Shown: positions 9,080-17,460 of the stretch, piece by piece
Layout of the letters: the number at the start of each line of letters is the position of its first letter
How positions within the stretch are numbered: position 1 is the stretch's first letter
Assembly (NCBI GenBank): GCA_963772555.1
Contig: CAVYXQ010000011.1
Location: forward strand, 310,001 to 374,000
Direction of reading: 5' to 3'
Length of the DNA stretch: 64,000 bases
Source: Roseiarcus sp963772555
Lineage (GTDB): Bacteria; Pseudomonadota; Alphaproteobacteria; Rhizobiales; Beijerinckiaceae
Program-made: the position numbers and the translations under genes
The notes under the pieces: model-generated
What the model was told of the DNA's origin: nothing
The model's database searches: none
The model's input: only the letters and a program-made list of their open reading frames with translations

Positions 9080-10093
9080 TCAGCCCTCCATCGCTTTCAG
9101 GAGCGCCCGGCCTACCCGCGCGGGCCCCGGGAAATAGTCCCATTCCTCGGCGTGCGGGTAGGGCGTGTCCCAGCCGGCGACGCGCTCGATCGGCGCCTCG
9201 AGGGCGTAGAAGCAGCGTTCCATCACCTGGGCGGCGAGCTCGGCGCCGAAGCCCGAGGTCAGCGTCGCCTCGTGCACGATGACGCAGCGGCCCGTCTTCT
9301 CGACGGAGGCGACGATGGCGTCGACGTCGAGTGGCACGAGCGAGCGAAGGTCAAGGATCTCGGCGTCGACGCCGGTCTCCTGAGCGGCCGCCTCGGCGAC
9401 ATAGGCCATCGTGCCGTAGCAGAGCACCGTCACGTCCTTGCCCTCGCGGCGGACCGCCGCCTTGCCGAGCGGCACGACGTACCGGCCCGCCGGAACCTCG
9501 CTCAAGGGGTGCTTCGCCCAGGGGGTGATCGGCTGGTCGGGATGGCCGGCGAACGGGCCGTTGTAGAGCCGCTTCGGCTCCAGGAAAATCACCGGGTCGT
9601 CGTCCTCGATCGAGGCGATCAAGAGGCCTTTGGCGTCGTACGGGTTCGACGGGATGATGGTCTTGAGGCCGCAGACGTGGGTGAAGAGCGCCTCCGGGCT
9701 CTGGCTGTGCGTCTGCCCGCCATAGATGCCGCCGCCGCACGGCATGCGGATGACGATCGGGGCGAAGAAGTCGCCGCCCGAGCGGTAGCGGAGCCGCGCC
9801 GCCTCGGAGACGATCTGGTCGTAGCCGGGGTAGACATAATCGGCGAACTGCACTTCGGCGACGGGCCTGAGGCCATAGGCGCCCATGCCGATGGCGACGC
9901 CGACGATCCCCAATTCGTTGATCGGCGCGTCGAAGCAGCGCGACTTGCCGTATTTGCGTTGCAGGCCCTCGGTGCAGCGGAAGACGCCGCCGAAATAGCC
10001 GACGTCCTCGCCGAAAACGACGACGCGTTCGTCCTCGGCCATCTTGCAATCCATCGCGTCCCGGATCGCTTCGACCATCGAAAGGCGGGGCAT
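9080..10093 (-). CDS. bkdA2: Branched-chain 2-oxoacid dehydrogenase E1 beta subunit
   Basis: 337 residues from the ATG at 10093, preceded by GGAG; a TTG further upstream is less likely. E1 beta forms the alpha2beta2 heterotetramer that decarboxylates 2-oxo acids from Val, Leu and Ile. Seen: GEDVGYFGGVFRCTEGL, FADYVYPGYDQIVSEAARLRYRS in the cofactor-binding half, the GGGIYGGQTHSQSPEA segment, and a transketolase C-terminal domain (DLRSLVPLDVDAI...VIVHEATLTSGFGAE). Its stop lies five bases before the bkdB start. It is separated from bkdA1 by a palindromic repeat of about 140 bases. Confidence 0.95.
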   Translation of the reverse strand: MPRLSMVEAIRDAMDCKMAEDERVVVFGEDVGYFGGVFRCTEGLQRKYGKSRCFDAPINELGIVGVAIGMGAYGLRPVAEVQFADYVYPGYDQIVSEAARLRYRSGGDFFAPIVIRMPCGGGIYGGQTHSQSPEALFTHVCGLKTIIPSNPYDAKGLLIASIEDDDPVIFLEPKRLYNGPFAGHPDQPITPWAKHPLSEVPAGRYVVPLGKAAVRREGKDVTVLCYGTMAYVAEAAAQETGVDAEILDLRSLVPLDVDAIVASVEKTGRCVIVHEATLTSGFGAELAAQVMERCFYALEAPIERVAGWDTPYPHAEEWDYFPGPARVGRALLKAMEG

Positions 10094-10133
10094 GGCTAGG
10101 CTCCGGCCCAATGGGAGGAGCCGGGGGCGCGCG

Positions 10134-10275
10134 CTCCCCTTCTCCCCTTGCGGGAGAAGGTGTCGCGCGTAGCGAGACGGATGAGGGGTCCGCGCCGCAA
10201 GGCGCTCCGAAGCAAGGCGCCTGACGGCGCCGGACCCCTCACCCCCAACCCCTCTCCCGCAAGGGGAGAGGGGGG
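10134..10275. repeat. Large palindromic element inside the bkd operon
   Basis: CCCTTCTCCCCTTGCGGGAG at one end and CTCTCCCGCAAGGGGAGAGG at the other enclose inverted copies of GGATGAGGGGTCC / GGACCCCTCA. The element could fold into a long hairpin in the bkd transcript between bkdA1 and bkdA2. A half-copy (GGGAGAGGGTTGGGGTGAGG) lies near 17428. Such Rhizobiales palindromic elements are common between genes. Confidence 0.7.
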
Positions 10276-10318
10276 CGCAAGCGGCCGTCTTTCGTTCGAC
10301 GCGGTCGGCGCTGCCATC

Positions 10319-11545
10319 TCACACCCCAAGCTGCTGCCGCTGCTCCCTGAGATGCCGGGGCATCTCCTTGAACACATCCTCGAACATCGTCGCGGCGCTC
10401 GGCTTCGGCCCGTCGTGCAGCGTGCCATGGCTTTCCGCCTCTTTCGCGGCCTCGAGCACCTCCGCGTCGACCTCCGCCTGCATCTGCTTCTGTCGGTCCT
10501 CGCTCCATGCGCCGAGGCGGATGAGATGGACCTTGAGCCGCTCGACCGGATCGCCGAGCGGCCAGGCAGCCCATTCCTCCTTCGGCCGGTATTTCGATGG
10601 GTCGTCGGAGGTCGAATGGGCGCCGGCGCGATAGGTCACCCATTCGATCAGCGTCGGGCCGAGATTGGCCCGCGCCCGTTCGACCGCCCATTTCGACACG
10701 GCGTAGACAGCGAGATAGTCGTTGCCGTCGGCCCGGAGCGACGGGATGCCGAAGCCATGCGCCCGAGCGGCGAATTTGGCGCTCTCGCCGCCGGCGATGC
10801 CCTGATAGGACGAGATCGCCCACTGGTTATTGACGATGTTGAGAATGACCGGCGGCCGGTAGACGGAGGCGAACACCAGAGCCGAATGGAAGTCGGTTTC
10901 CGCCGTCGCGCCGTCGCCGATCCAGCCTGAGGCGATCTTCGTGTCGCCCATGATCGCCGAGGCCATCGCCCAGCCGACGGCTTGCGGATATTGCGTGCCG
11001 AGATTGCCCGAGACCGTGAAGAAGCCCGCCTCCTTCGACGAATAGAGCCCAGGCAGCTGGCGGCCTTTCTGCCTGTCCTTCTCGTTGGAGAAGATCTCGC
11101 ACATCATGTCGACCAGCGGCCAGCCATGCGCGATCAGGAGCCCCTGCTGGCGATAGGTCGGAAAGCACATGTCGCCGGGCGACAGCGCCTTGCGATGGGC
11201 GCAGGCGATCGCTTCCTCGCCGAGACTCTGGATGTAGAACGACGTCTTGCCCTGCCGCTGCGAGAGCAGCATGCGGGCGTCGAAGGCGCGCGTTAGCATC
11301 ATGTCGCGCAGGCCCTTGCGCAATTCTTCGGGGGTGAGCGCGCCGACCCAGTCGCCGACCGCGTCGCCGTGATCGTCGAGGACACGGATCATGGTGTAGG
11401 CGAAGTCGCGGATTTCCGACGGGGGGACGTCGATCGGCGGCCGCGGAACCTCGCCCGCCTCGGGCACGTCGACATGGCTGAAATCCGGCTTGCCCCCGGG
11501 CCTGACGGTCGGCTCCGGCACATGCAGCGACAGGCGTCCGCTCAT
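10319..11545 (-). CDS. bkdA1: Branched-chain 2-oxoacid dehydrogenase E1 alpha subunit
   Basis: 408 residues; the ATG at 11545 follows GGCGGAGGAAC. It binds thiamine diphosphate, decarboxylates the 2-oxo acid and acylates E2 lipoamide. The cofactor motif is GWIGDGATAETDFHSAL followed by NIVNNQWAIS. The loop AGAHSTSDDPSKYR is the typical E1-alpha phosphorylation-loop region, and SLGEEAIACAHRKALSPGD with CFPTYRQQG matches the branched-chain rather than pyruvate subfamily. First gene of the operon. About 160 non-coding bases precede it. No bkdR-type regulator is adjacent, so control is not evident from the sequence. Confidence 0.95.
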   Translation of the reverse strand: MSGRLSLHVPEPTVRPGGKPDFSHVDVPEAGEVPRPPIDVPPSEIRDFAYTMIRVLDDHGDAVGDWVGALTPEELRKGLRDMMLTRAFDARMLLSQRQGKTSFYIQSLGEEAIACAHRKALSPGDMCFPTYRQQGLLIAHGWPLVDMMCEIFSNEKDRQKGRQLPGLYSSKEAGFFTVSGNLGTQYPQAVGWAMASAIMGDTKIASGWIGDGATAETDFHSALVFASVYRPPVILNIVNNQWAISSYQGIAGGESAKFAARAHGFGIPSLRADGNDYLAVYAVSKWAVERARANLGPTLIEWVTYRAGAHSTSDDPSKYRPKEEWAAWPLGDPVERLKVHLIRLGAWSEDRQKQMQAEVDAEVLEAAKEAESHGTLHDGPKPSAATMFEDVFKEMPRHLREQRQQLGV

Positions 11546-11706
11546 CGGGGGTTCCTCCGCCGGGCGCGAGGAGAGAAAAGCGCGCGGGCCAACTCGGGCA
11601 TCTTAGCGCCCTGCAACCGGCATTGTCATGTGATCGGCCGAGCCGCTCGCCACGTCTTGCGGGGGGCCGGTTACGCAGGAAACCACGCCGCTATCGGCCC
11701 TCGCTT

Positions 11707-12689
11707 TCACCAGCGCTGATGCACGTGCGGCTTGATGTCGCGATCGTAGATCGCCCTGAGTTCCGCCATCGTCCCGGGCTTCAGCGGCGGCAGATCCGCC
11801 GCTTCGGCGTTGGCCCGCGCTTGACCGGCGTTGCGCGCCCCGGGAATGACGACGGTGACGGCGTCGAACATCAGGATCCAGCGTAGCGCGAATTGCGCCA
11901 TCGTCCCGCTTCCGACGAGCGGGCGAATTTTCTCGACCGCCGCAAGACCAATGTCATAGGGAACGCCGGAGAAGGTCTCGCCGACGTCGAACGCCTCGCC
12001 GTGCCGATTGAACTGGCGATGATCGGACTCATCGAACTTGGTGTCGGGCTTGAACTTGCCCGCGAGCAGGCCGCTCGCCAGCGGCACGCGGGCGATGATG
12101 GCGACGTTGCGCCGCTTCGCCAGATCGAAAAAGACGTCGGCCGGGCGCAATCGAAAAATGTTGAAGATGATCTGGACGCTGACGACGCCAGGAAATTCGA
12201 TCGCCTTCAACGCCTCTTCGACCCGCTCCACGCTGACGCCGTAGTTGCGAATTTTTCCCGCCCTCGCGAGGTCATCGAGAATGGCGAAAACTTCAGGGCG
12301 GTAATAGAGGTCGGTCGGCGGGCAATGCAGCTGCACGAGGTCGAGCGTGTCGACTTCCAGGTTCTTCAGGCTGCGATCGATCCAGGCGCCCAGGTTCTCG
12401 CGCGTGTAGCCGGCGACGGTCTGCGCCGGCAGGCGCCGGCCCGCCTTGGTGGCGACAAACGGTCGTTCGGCGCCTCTCCCTTGAGGACGCGGGCGATCAG
12501 CCTCTCCGACCGCCCGTCGCCATAGACGTCGGCGGTGTCGATGAAGGTCATGCCGCGATCGAGCGCCTCGTTCAGGGCGGCGACGGCGTCGCCCTCGTCG
12601 ACATGCCCCCAGCCCGCGCCGATCGCCCAGGCGCCGAAACCGATCTCGCTGACCTTTCGCCCCGTCCGTCCGAATTCCCTCGATCGCAT
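11707..12689 (-). pseudogene. Aldo/keto reductase with internal frameshift
   Basis: Two frames make one NADPH-dependent aldo/keto reductase. From the ATG at 12689 the first frame gives FGRTGRKVSEIGFGAWAIG and the catalytic Asp-Tyr region FIDTADVYGDGRSERL. After the A3 run at 12457-12459 (TTT in the gene) the other frame continues with FVATKAGRRLPAQTVAGYT, the strand LDLVQLHCPPTD and the C-terminal cofactor loop VTVVIPGARNAGQ, ending at 11707. Adding one base at the run joins them as NDRFVATKAG and gives about 327 residues, normal for the family. The substrate cannot be told. It is either inactive or a sequencing error. Confidence 0.75.
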
Positions 12690-12748
12690 CCGACCCTCCC
12701 AATGTGCCGCAAACCAGCCGCCGATTCGGCTCCCAAATATCCGATCTC

Positions 12749-13597
12749 TCAGGCCGCGCGCGCGATTCCGGCCAGCATCGTCGCCAACGCTTCGGGCTGC
12801 GACAGGAACGGCGAATGGCTCGACTCGAGACTCTGCACCTGGGTCGCCCCGCCGATCGCCTTGTCGGTCGCTGCGATCATGAAATCCTGGCCGCTGAGCG
12901 GGATAGCGCGATCCGCGAGACAACGGATGTAGTGAAGCGGGACGCGGCCGAAGCGACCAGCGGTGATGGGCGACGGCTCGAACAAAACGGCCGTCGGTTC
13001 ATCGCAGTGCAGCGTCTTGGCGATGGCGGCAAAGTCGGCGTCCGTCACGTCGGCATAAAACGTTTCTTTGAGCCCGGCGCGATAGGCCGGATCGTCGGAG
13101 GCGGGGTCGATCCGCAGCGCGCCGACGGCGACAGGTTCGGCGCGAAGCACGGAGTCCACGAGCGCCGCCGCCATGGTCTCGTGCTGGGTCATCGCTGCCG
13201 TCGTCATTCCGGGCGGCAGCAGCAGCCCGGCCAAATAGACCGCCGCGCGCAGCTTCTCGGGCGCCGCTTCGGCGACCGACGACACGGTCAGCCCGCCCAA
13301 CGAATGTCCAACAAGGACCACGTCGCTGCCGAGCGCGTCGATCGCCTTGAGAACGGCCGTCGTTCGTTCGGCCTGCGTCACGCCGGCATTTGGCGAAGGT
13401 TCGGTCGCGAAGGCCGCCTCATCGAGCGGCCGACGCAAAAAGCTCTCCGGAAAGGCGGCGTTGACGCCGGCGCCAGGCAGATCGATCGCTTTTGCTCGAT
13501 AGCCCTCGGCTTCGAGGAGCGGCAGAATGCGCGCCCAGGTCGCCGCATTGTGCCAGGAGCCGTGCACCAATAGGAAGGCAGGGTTGCCCGCCGCCAT
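12749..13597 (-). CDS. Alpha/beta hydrolase (EstC/salicylate-esterase-like)
   Basis: 282 residues; the ATG at 13597 follows GGGGGGAGAAA. The opening FLLVHGSWHNAATWARI holds the oxyanion-hole HG. The nucleophile is the serine of VLVGHSLGGLTVSSVA at about residue 105. A loop with IRCLADRAIPLSGQ precedes the acid, and the C-terminal histidine is in SLESSHSPFLSQPEALA. This pattern is that of small cytosolic esterases related to pyrethroid and methyl-salicylate esterases. It stands alone, divergent from the flavoenzyme gene at 13770. The substrate is unknown. Confidence 0.88.
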   Translation of the reverse strand: MAAGNPAFLLVHGSWHNAATWARILPLLEAEGYRAKAIDLPGAGVNAAFPESFLRRPLDEAAFATEPSPNAGVTQAERTTAVLKAIDALGSDVVLVGHSLGGLTVSSVAEAAPEKLRAAVYLAGLLLPPGMTTAAMTQHETMAAALVDSVLRAEPVAVGALRIDPASDDPAYRAGLKETFYADVTDADFAAIAKTLHCDEPTAVLFEPSPITAGRFGRVPLHYIRCLADRAIPLSGQDFMIAATDKAIGGATQVQSLESSHSPFLSQPEALATMLAGIARAA

Positions 13598-13769
13598 TTT
13601 CTCCCCCCGTTTTCGATCCCATTCGCTCGCCCGAGTTGATCTTCCGAAACCGAAATTCTCCGGTTGGCGGCGGGCGTGGCTCGGACTATTGCCCGGGGGC
13701 AGGCGCCATTGCAACCAGCGCGCGCTTCGGCCGGCTGCGCGTCTCACCGCCCCGAGGAAATGAGCGACA

Positions 13770-15806
13770 ATGCCGAGCGATCCGCTGTTGCAGCCGTACC
13801 GGCTAAAACATCTTCTGCTGCGCAATCGTCTGATGTCGACGGCGCACGAGCCGAACTACACCGAGGACGGCCTGCCGAAAGAGCGCTACCGGCTCTATCA
13901 CGCGGAAAAAGCCAAGGGCGGCCTCGCGCTAACGATGATCGGCGGCTCCTCGGTGGTCGCGCCCGACTCTCCGCAAGCGTTCGGCAACATCCTCCTCTAC
14001 AAGGACGAGGTCGTCTCCTGGCTAAAGGAACTGGCCGACGACGTGCACAGCGCGGGTGCGGCGGTGATGATCCAGATGACGCATCTCGGCCGGCGAACCA
14101 ACTGGAACAAGGCGGACTGGCTGCCGGTCCTGGCGCCGTCGAACGTCCGCGAGCCGACGCACCGCGCCTTCCCCAAGGTCATGGAGGACTGGGACATCGC
14201 ACGGGTGATCGGGGCGTACGCCGACGCCGCCGAGCGGGTCAAAGCCGGCGGCCTCGACGGCCTCGAGCTCGAATGCTACGGCCACCTGATCGATCAGTTC
14301 TGGTCGCCCGCCGTCAACCGGCGCGACGATGCCTACGGCGGATCGCTCGACAATCGGATGCGCTTCGGCCTCGAGGTCCTCGCCGCCGTGCGCAAGCGGG
14401 TCGGCGAGGATTTCCTGGTCGGCGTCCGCATGGTCTGCGACGAGGATTGGGACCGCGGGCTCAGCCGCGAGGACGGCGTCTCGATCGCCAAACAACTCGC
14501 CGCTTCGGGCCTCATCGACTTCATCAACGTCATCCGCGGGCATATCGAAACCGAGGAGGCGCTGTCGCACGTCATCCCCGGCATGGGCTCGCGATCGGCG
14601 CCCCACCTCGATTTTTCCGGCGAGGTCCGGCGGGAGACGCGGATGCCGACCTTCCATGCGGCGCGCATCCAGGACGTGGCGACGGCGCGCCACGCCATCG
14701 CCAGCGGCAAGCTCGACATGGTCGGCATGACGCGCGCCCATCTCGCCGATCCGCACATCGCCCGCAAGGTCGCCGAGGGTCGCGAGCATCAGATCAGGCC
14801 CTGCGTCGGCATGGCTTATTGCATCAACTCGATCTACACGGGCCAGGCGGTCTGTATCCACAATGCCGCGACCGGACGCGAGGCGACGATCCCGCACGTG
14901 ATCGCCAGGAGCGGCGGGCCAAAGCAGAAGGTCGTCGTCATCGGCGCGGGGGCGGCCGGCCTCGAGGCGGCGCGAGTCGCCGGGGAGCGCGGCCATGCGG
15001 TCGTCGTGTTCGAGGCGGGGGCTGAAGCCGGCGGGCAGATCAGGATTGCCGCCGGTTTGAAGCGGCGGCGCGAGATCATGGGCATCGTCGACTGGCGCCT
15101 CGCCGAATGCGCGCGGCTCGGCGTCGCCCTCCGCTGCAACGCCTATGCCGAGGCGCCCGACGTCCTGGCGGAGGACCCCGACATCGTCGTTGTCGCGACG
15201 GGCGGCGTGCCGAACATGGGCTTCCTCGATGACGGACAGGCCTTCGCTGCGTCGTCCTGGGACATCCTCGCCGGCGCGGTCAAGCCGGCGGCGAAGGTGC
15301 TGCTCTACGACGACAACGGGGCCCATCCCGGCATGACGGCGGCCGAATTCATCGCCGGCGCCGGCTCCGAGCTCGAAGTCGTGACGCCCGACCGGATGCT
15401 CGCCCCCGACATCGGTGGCACGAGCTACCCAGCCTATTTCCGGGCGCTTTCGCTCGCCGGCGCCGCGATCACGCTCAACCTTCGGCTCGAGCGGCTCGAG
15501 CGGCGCGGCAACAGGGTCGCGGGCATCTTCTTCGACGAGTACGGCAAGCGCCATGTCGAGAAGGAGGCCGACCAGATCGTGGTCGAGCATGGAGCAACGC
15601 CGGTAGACGAGCTCTACTTCGCGCTGAAACCCGGCTCGGTGAACCTGGGCGCCATCGACCATGACGCCCTCATCGCCAACCGGCCACAGACGATCGTGCG
15701 CAACCCGCAAGGCCGCTACCGCCTCTTCCGCATCGGCGACGCCGTCGCGAGCCGCAACATCCACGCCGCCGTCTACGACGCCATCCGCCTGATGAAGGAT
15801 GTTTGA
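13770..15806 (+). CDS. NADH:flavin oxidoreductase, DgcA/N-methylproline demethylase-like
   Basis: 678 residues: an N-terminal FMN TIM barrel of the old-yellow-enzyme type (LLRNRLMSTAHEPNYTEDG, MIQMTHLGRR, LECYGHLIDQFWSP) joined to a C-terminal FAD/NAD domain (KVVVIGAGAAGLEAARVA, then EAGGQIRIAAG). The layout is that of trimethylamine dehydrogenase, 2,4-dienoyl-CoA reductase and DgcA-type demethylases. The iron-sulfur loop reads CVGMAYCINSIYTGQAVC: three cysteines where dienoyl-CoA reductase has four. HNAATGRE after it is typical of the dimethylglycine/N-methylproline demethylase branch, so oxidative demethylation of a methylated amine is the best guess. It stands alone; no partner ferredoxin or ETF gene is nearby. 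Confidence 0.85.
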   Translation: MPSDPLLQPYRLKHLLLRNRLMSTAHEPNYTEDGLPKERYRLYHAEKAKGGLALTMIGGSSVVAPDSPQAFGNILLYKDEVVSWLKELADDVHSAGAAVMIQMTHLGRRTNWNKADWLPVLAPSNVREPTHRAFPKVMEDWDIARVIGAYADAAERVKAGGLDGLELECYGHLIDQFWSPAVNRRDDAYGGSLDNRMRFGLEVLAAVRKRVGEDFLVGVRMVCDEDWDRGLSREDGVSIAKQLAASGLIDFINVIRGHIETEEALSHVIPGMGSRSAPHLDFSGEVRRETRMPTFHAARIQDVATARHAIASGKLDMVGMTRAHLADPHIARKVAEGREHQIRPCVGMAYCINSIYTGQAVCIHNAATGREATIPHVIARSGGPKQKVVVIGAGAAGLEAARVAGERGHAVVVFEAGAEAGGQIRIAAGLKRRREIMGIVDWRLAECARLGVALRCNAYAEAPDVLAEDPDIVVVATGGVPNMGFLDDGQAFAASSWDILAGAVKPAAKVLLYDDNGAHPGMTAAEFIAGAGSELEVVTPDRMLAPDIGGTSYPAYFRALSLAGAAITLNLRLERLERRGNRVAGIFFDEYGKRHVEKEADQIVVEHGATPVDELYFALKPGSVNLGAIDHDALIANRPQTIVRNPQGRYRLFRIGDAVASRNIHAAVYDAIRLMKDV

Positions 15807-16065
15807 CGTGCAACTCCCTCGTCCGGCCGCGCTCCGCTCGTCCGCCTTCGCCTGCGTAGCCCGTCGAGAGACGGGCCCTCTTCCCCGGCTTGCTGGGGAA
15901 GCAACTGTGTTGGGTGGGAGTAGCCCGGTGTTCGGCCGGGCTCAAGGCTGGCGCTTCGCGCCCCCGCCTCCGGCGGCTTCGGCCTTGACCCCGTCCGCTC
16001 ACCGGGCTCTTGGGCATCCATGCGGTCGGCGCAATGCGCCGCCCGGCGGCCATGCGAGGGCCCGC

Positions 16066-17022
16066 TCATTCGGCGGCCCGAGCAGGCGGATTCCAGGGCT
16101 CATCGCGTGCAATCATAGTGTTCAGGATGACGATCAGCTTGCGCATGCAGGCGATGATGGCGACTTTGGGCTCTTTGCCTCTGGCGAGCAGCCGTTGGTA
16201 ATAGGCCTTGAGCACCGGATTATGCTGGGTGGCGGCGCCCACGACCGCCATATAAAGGAGGTTGCGCAGCTTGCGCCGTCCGCCCCGGATGCTGCGCGCG
16301 CCCTTGCGTTGGCCACTGTCGTCGTCATAGGGCGCGGCGCCGAGAAGGGCCGAGGCAGCCTCATTGGAGATGCGCCCGAGCTCGGGGAACCAGGCGACGA
16401 TGCCGGCGACAGTTTGATCGGCGAGCCCCGGCACGCTGTCGATGAGCTCGCCACGGCGCGCAAACGCCGGGTTCGCCTTGATTCTGGAGGCGATCGAAGC
16501 CTCGAGCCTGCGCAGTTCGGTCCGCAGCGCCTTGGCGACCGCGGCCAGGGCCTGGAGGACAATGGCCGGCGGGTGGTGCTCGCGCTGCTGCTTGATCCGC
16601 TCCTGAACGTCTTTCAACGCTTCCCGGGCTTGGACCAGGCGGGCGATCTCCTCGCGCGCGGGATCGTGCGGTTGAACGCTGTCGTCGGGAAACGCCTCGG
16701 CGAACCGGGCGATCGTCTCGGCGTCGATCGGATCGTTCTTGGCCAGCCGTCCGGCCGCCCTGGCGAAATGGCGAACCCGCTTGGGATCGACGACACGAAC
16801 CTTGAGCCCGGCCGCGCGCAGGGCTTCCGCCCAGCTCCGCTCATAACCGCCGCTGGCCTCCATCACCGCCCGGCCGACCCGGTTAGCGCGCAGCCACGCC
16901 ACCAGATCCGCCTCGCCCTCCGGAGTGCTCGGCGCCGACAGGCGCAGTCCCATCGAATGAATACAAGCATCGACTTTGCTCTTCGCGACATCGAGGCCGA
17001 CAATGCGCGTCTCTTGTGGCAT
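16066..17022 (-). CDS. IS110-family transposase (DEDD recombinase)
   Basis: 318 residues from the ATG at 17022, preceded by GGGAGTGGGAG. The N-terminal RuvC-like DEDD domain shows VGLDVAKSKVDACI (first Asp), VMEASGGYERSW (Glu) and KNDPIDAETIARFA (Asp pair). A coiled middle follows, then the C-terminal Tnp domain with DSVPGLADQTVAGIVAWFPE and the conserved serine region SNEAASALLGAAPYDDDSG...GGRRKLRNLLYM. The family recombines DNA through an RNA-guided, double-strand-joining reaction without terminal repeats. The gene looks full-length. Confidence 0.93.
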   Translation of the reverse strand: MPQETRIVGLDVAKSKVDACIHSMGLRLSAPSTPEGEADLVAWLRANRVGRAVMEASGGYERSWAEALRAAGLKVRVVDPKRVRHFARAAGRLAKNDPIDAETIARFAEAFPDDSVQPHDPAREEIARLVQAREALKDVQERIKQQREHHPPAIVLQALAAVAKALRTELRRLEASIASRIKANPAFARRGELIDSVPGLADQTVAGIVAWFPELGRISNEAASALLGAAPYDDDSGQRKGARSIRGGRRKLRNLLYMAVVGAATQHNPVLKAYYQRLLARGKEPKVAIIACMRKLIVILNTMIARDEPWNPPARAAE

Positions 17023-17090
17023 ACTCCCACTCCCTTCCTTGCTCGTACGGGCTCTCACGCCCATGCAACTGTTCGGGCTTATGGAAGACA

Positions 17091-17181
17091 CCGGACCTGT
17101 CCCTCGCTTCCCCGCAGTTTGCTCCTGTGGTGGCTACGGGCTCAGGTCCGGCGACGGGCGGTTGCTTGGAACAGCCGCCCG
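17091..17181 (-). ncRNA. Candidate IS110 bridge (seek) RNA region
   Basis: In the untranslated leader upstream of the transposase, reading on the minus strand, there are two hairpin-forming pairs: CGGGCGG/CCGCCCG (17155-17161 with 17175-17181, 13-base loop) and CCGGACCTG/CAGGTCCGG (17091-17099 with 17143-17151, about 43-base loop). IS110-group elements are known to encode their guide RNA here, as a multi-stem structure with binding loops. Position and folding fit; the guide loops are not proven. Confidence 0.45.
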
Positions 17182-17230
17182 TTCGCCGACTTTCTCACAA
17201 TTTCTGGACACAAGGTGGCGCATAGCGCCG

Positions 17231-17460
17231 GATGGGGTGTGGCCAGTTGTTCCGGCCGAAGTCGGATTGCGCGAACGTCATCGCGAACCTTCACCGGCCA
17301 TACCTGCTTTCCGTACCCCGTCCGGCCTTCGGCCACCTTCGCGGAGAAGGGAAAACCCGCCACAGCGAGCAGTCCCATGAAGAGCATCGCAAATTCGGCT
17401 TGTGTAGAGGCTCGACCAAGGGATCGCGGGAGAGGGTTGGGGTGAGGACTTGAGCGCCTC
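17231..17460. other. Intergenic stretch with a palindromic-element half-copy
   Basis: No gene. GGGAGAGGGTTGGGGTGAGG at about 17428-17448 is half of the large palindrome found at 10134-10275. The rest presumably holds the promoter and leader of the downstream gene, whose start at 17461 has only a weak Shine-Dalgarno. Confidence 0.4.

Larger units (their letters stand above)
16029..17229 (-). mobile_element. IS110-family insertion sequence (edges approximate)
   Basis: Transposase gene plus a non-coding upstream end of about 195 bases. IS110 elements lack terminal inverted repeats, so edges are hard to fix. Near-identical palindromes, GGCGCAATGCGCCG at 16028-16041 and GGCGCATAGCGCCG at 17217-17230, lie at the outer limits and may mark the recombination core or target. 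The implied length of about 1.2 kb is normal for the family. Confidence 0.6.

Noticed and set aside
14022..15764. 580-codon minus-strand frame opposite the demethylase gene
   Set aside because: Long antisense frames are frequent in high-GC DNA; the plus-strand flavoenzyme motifs explain the region.
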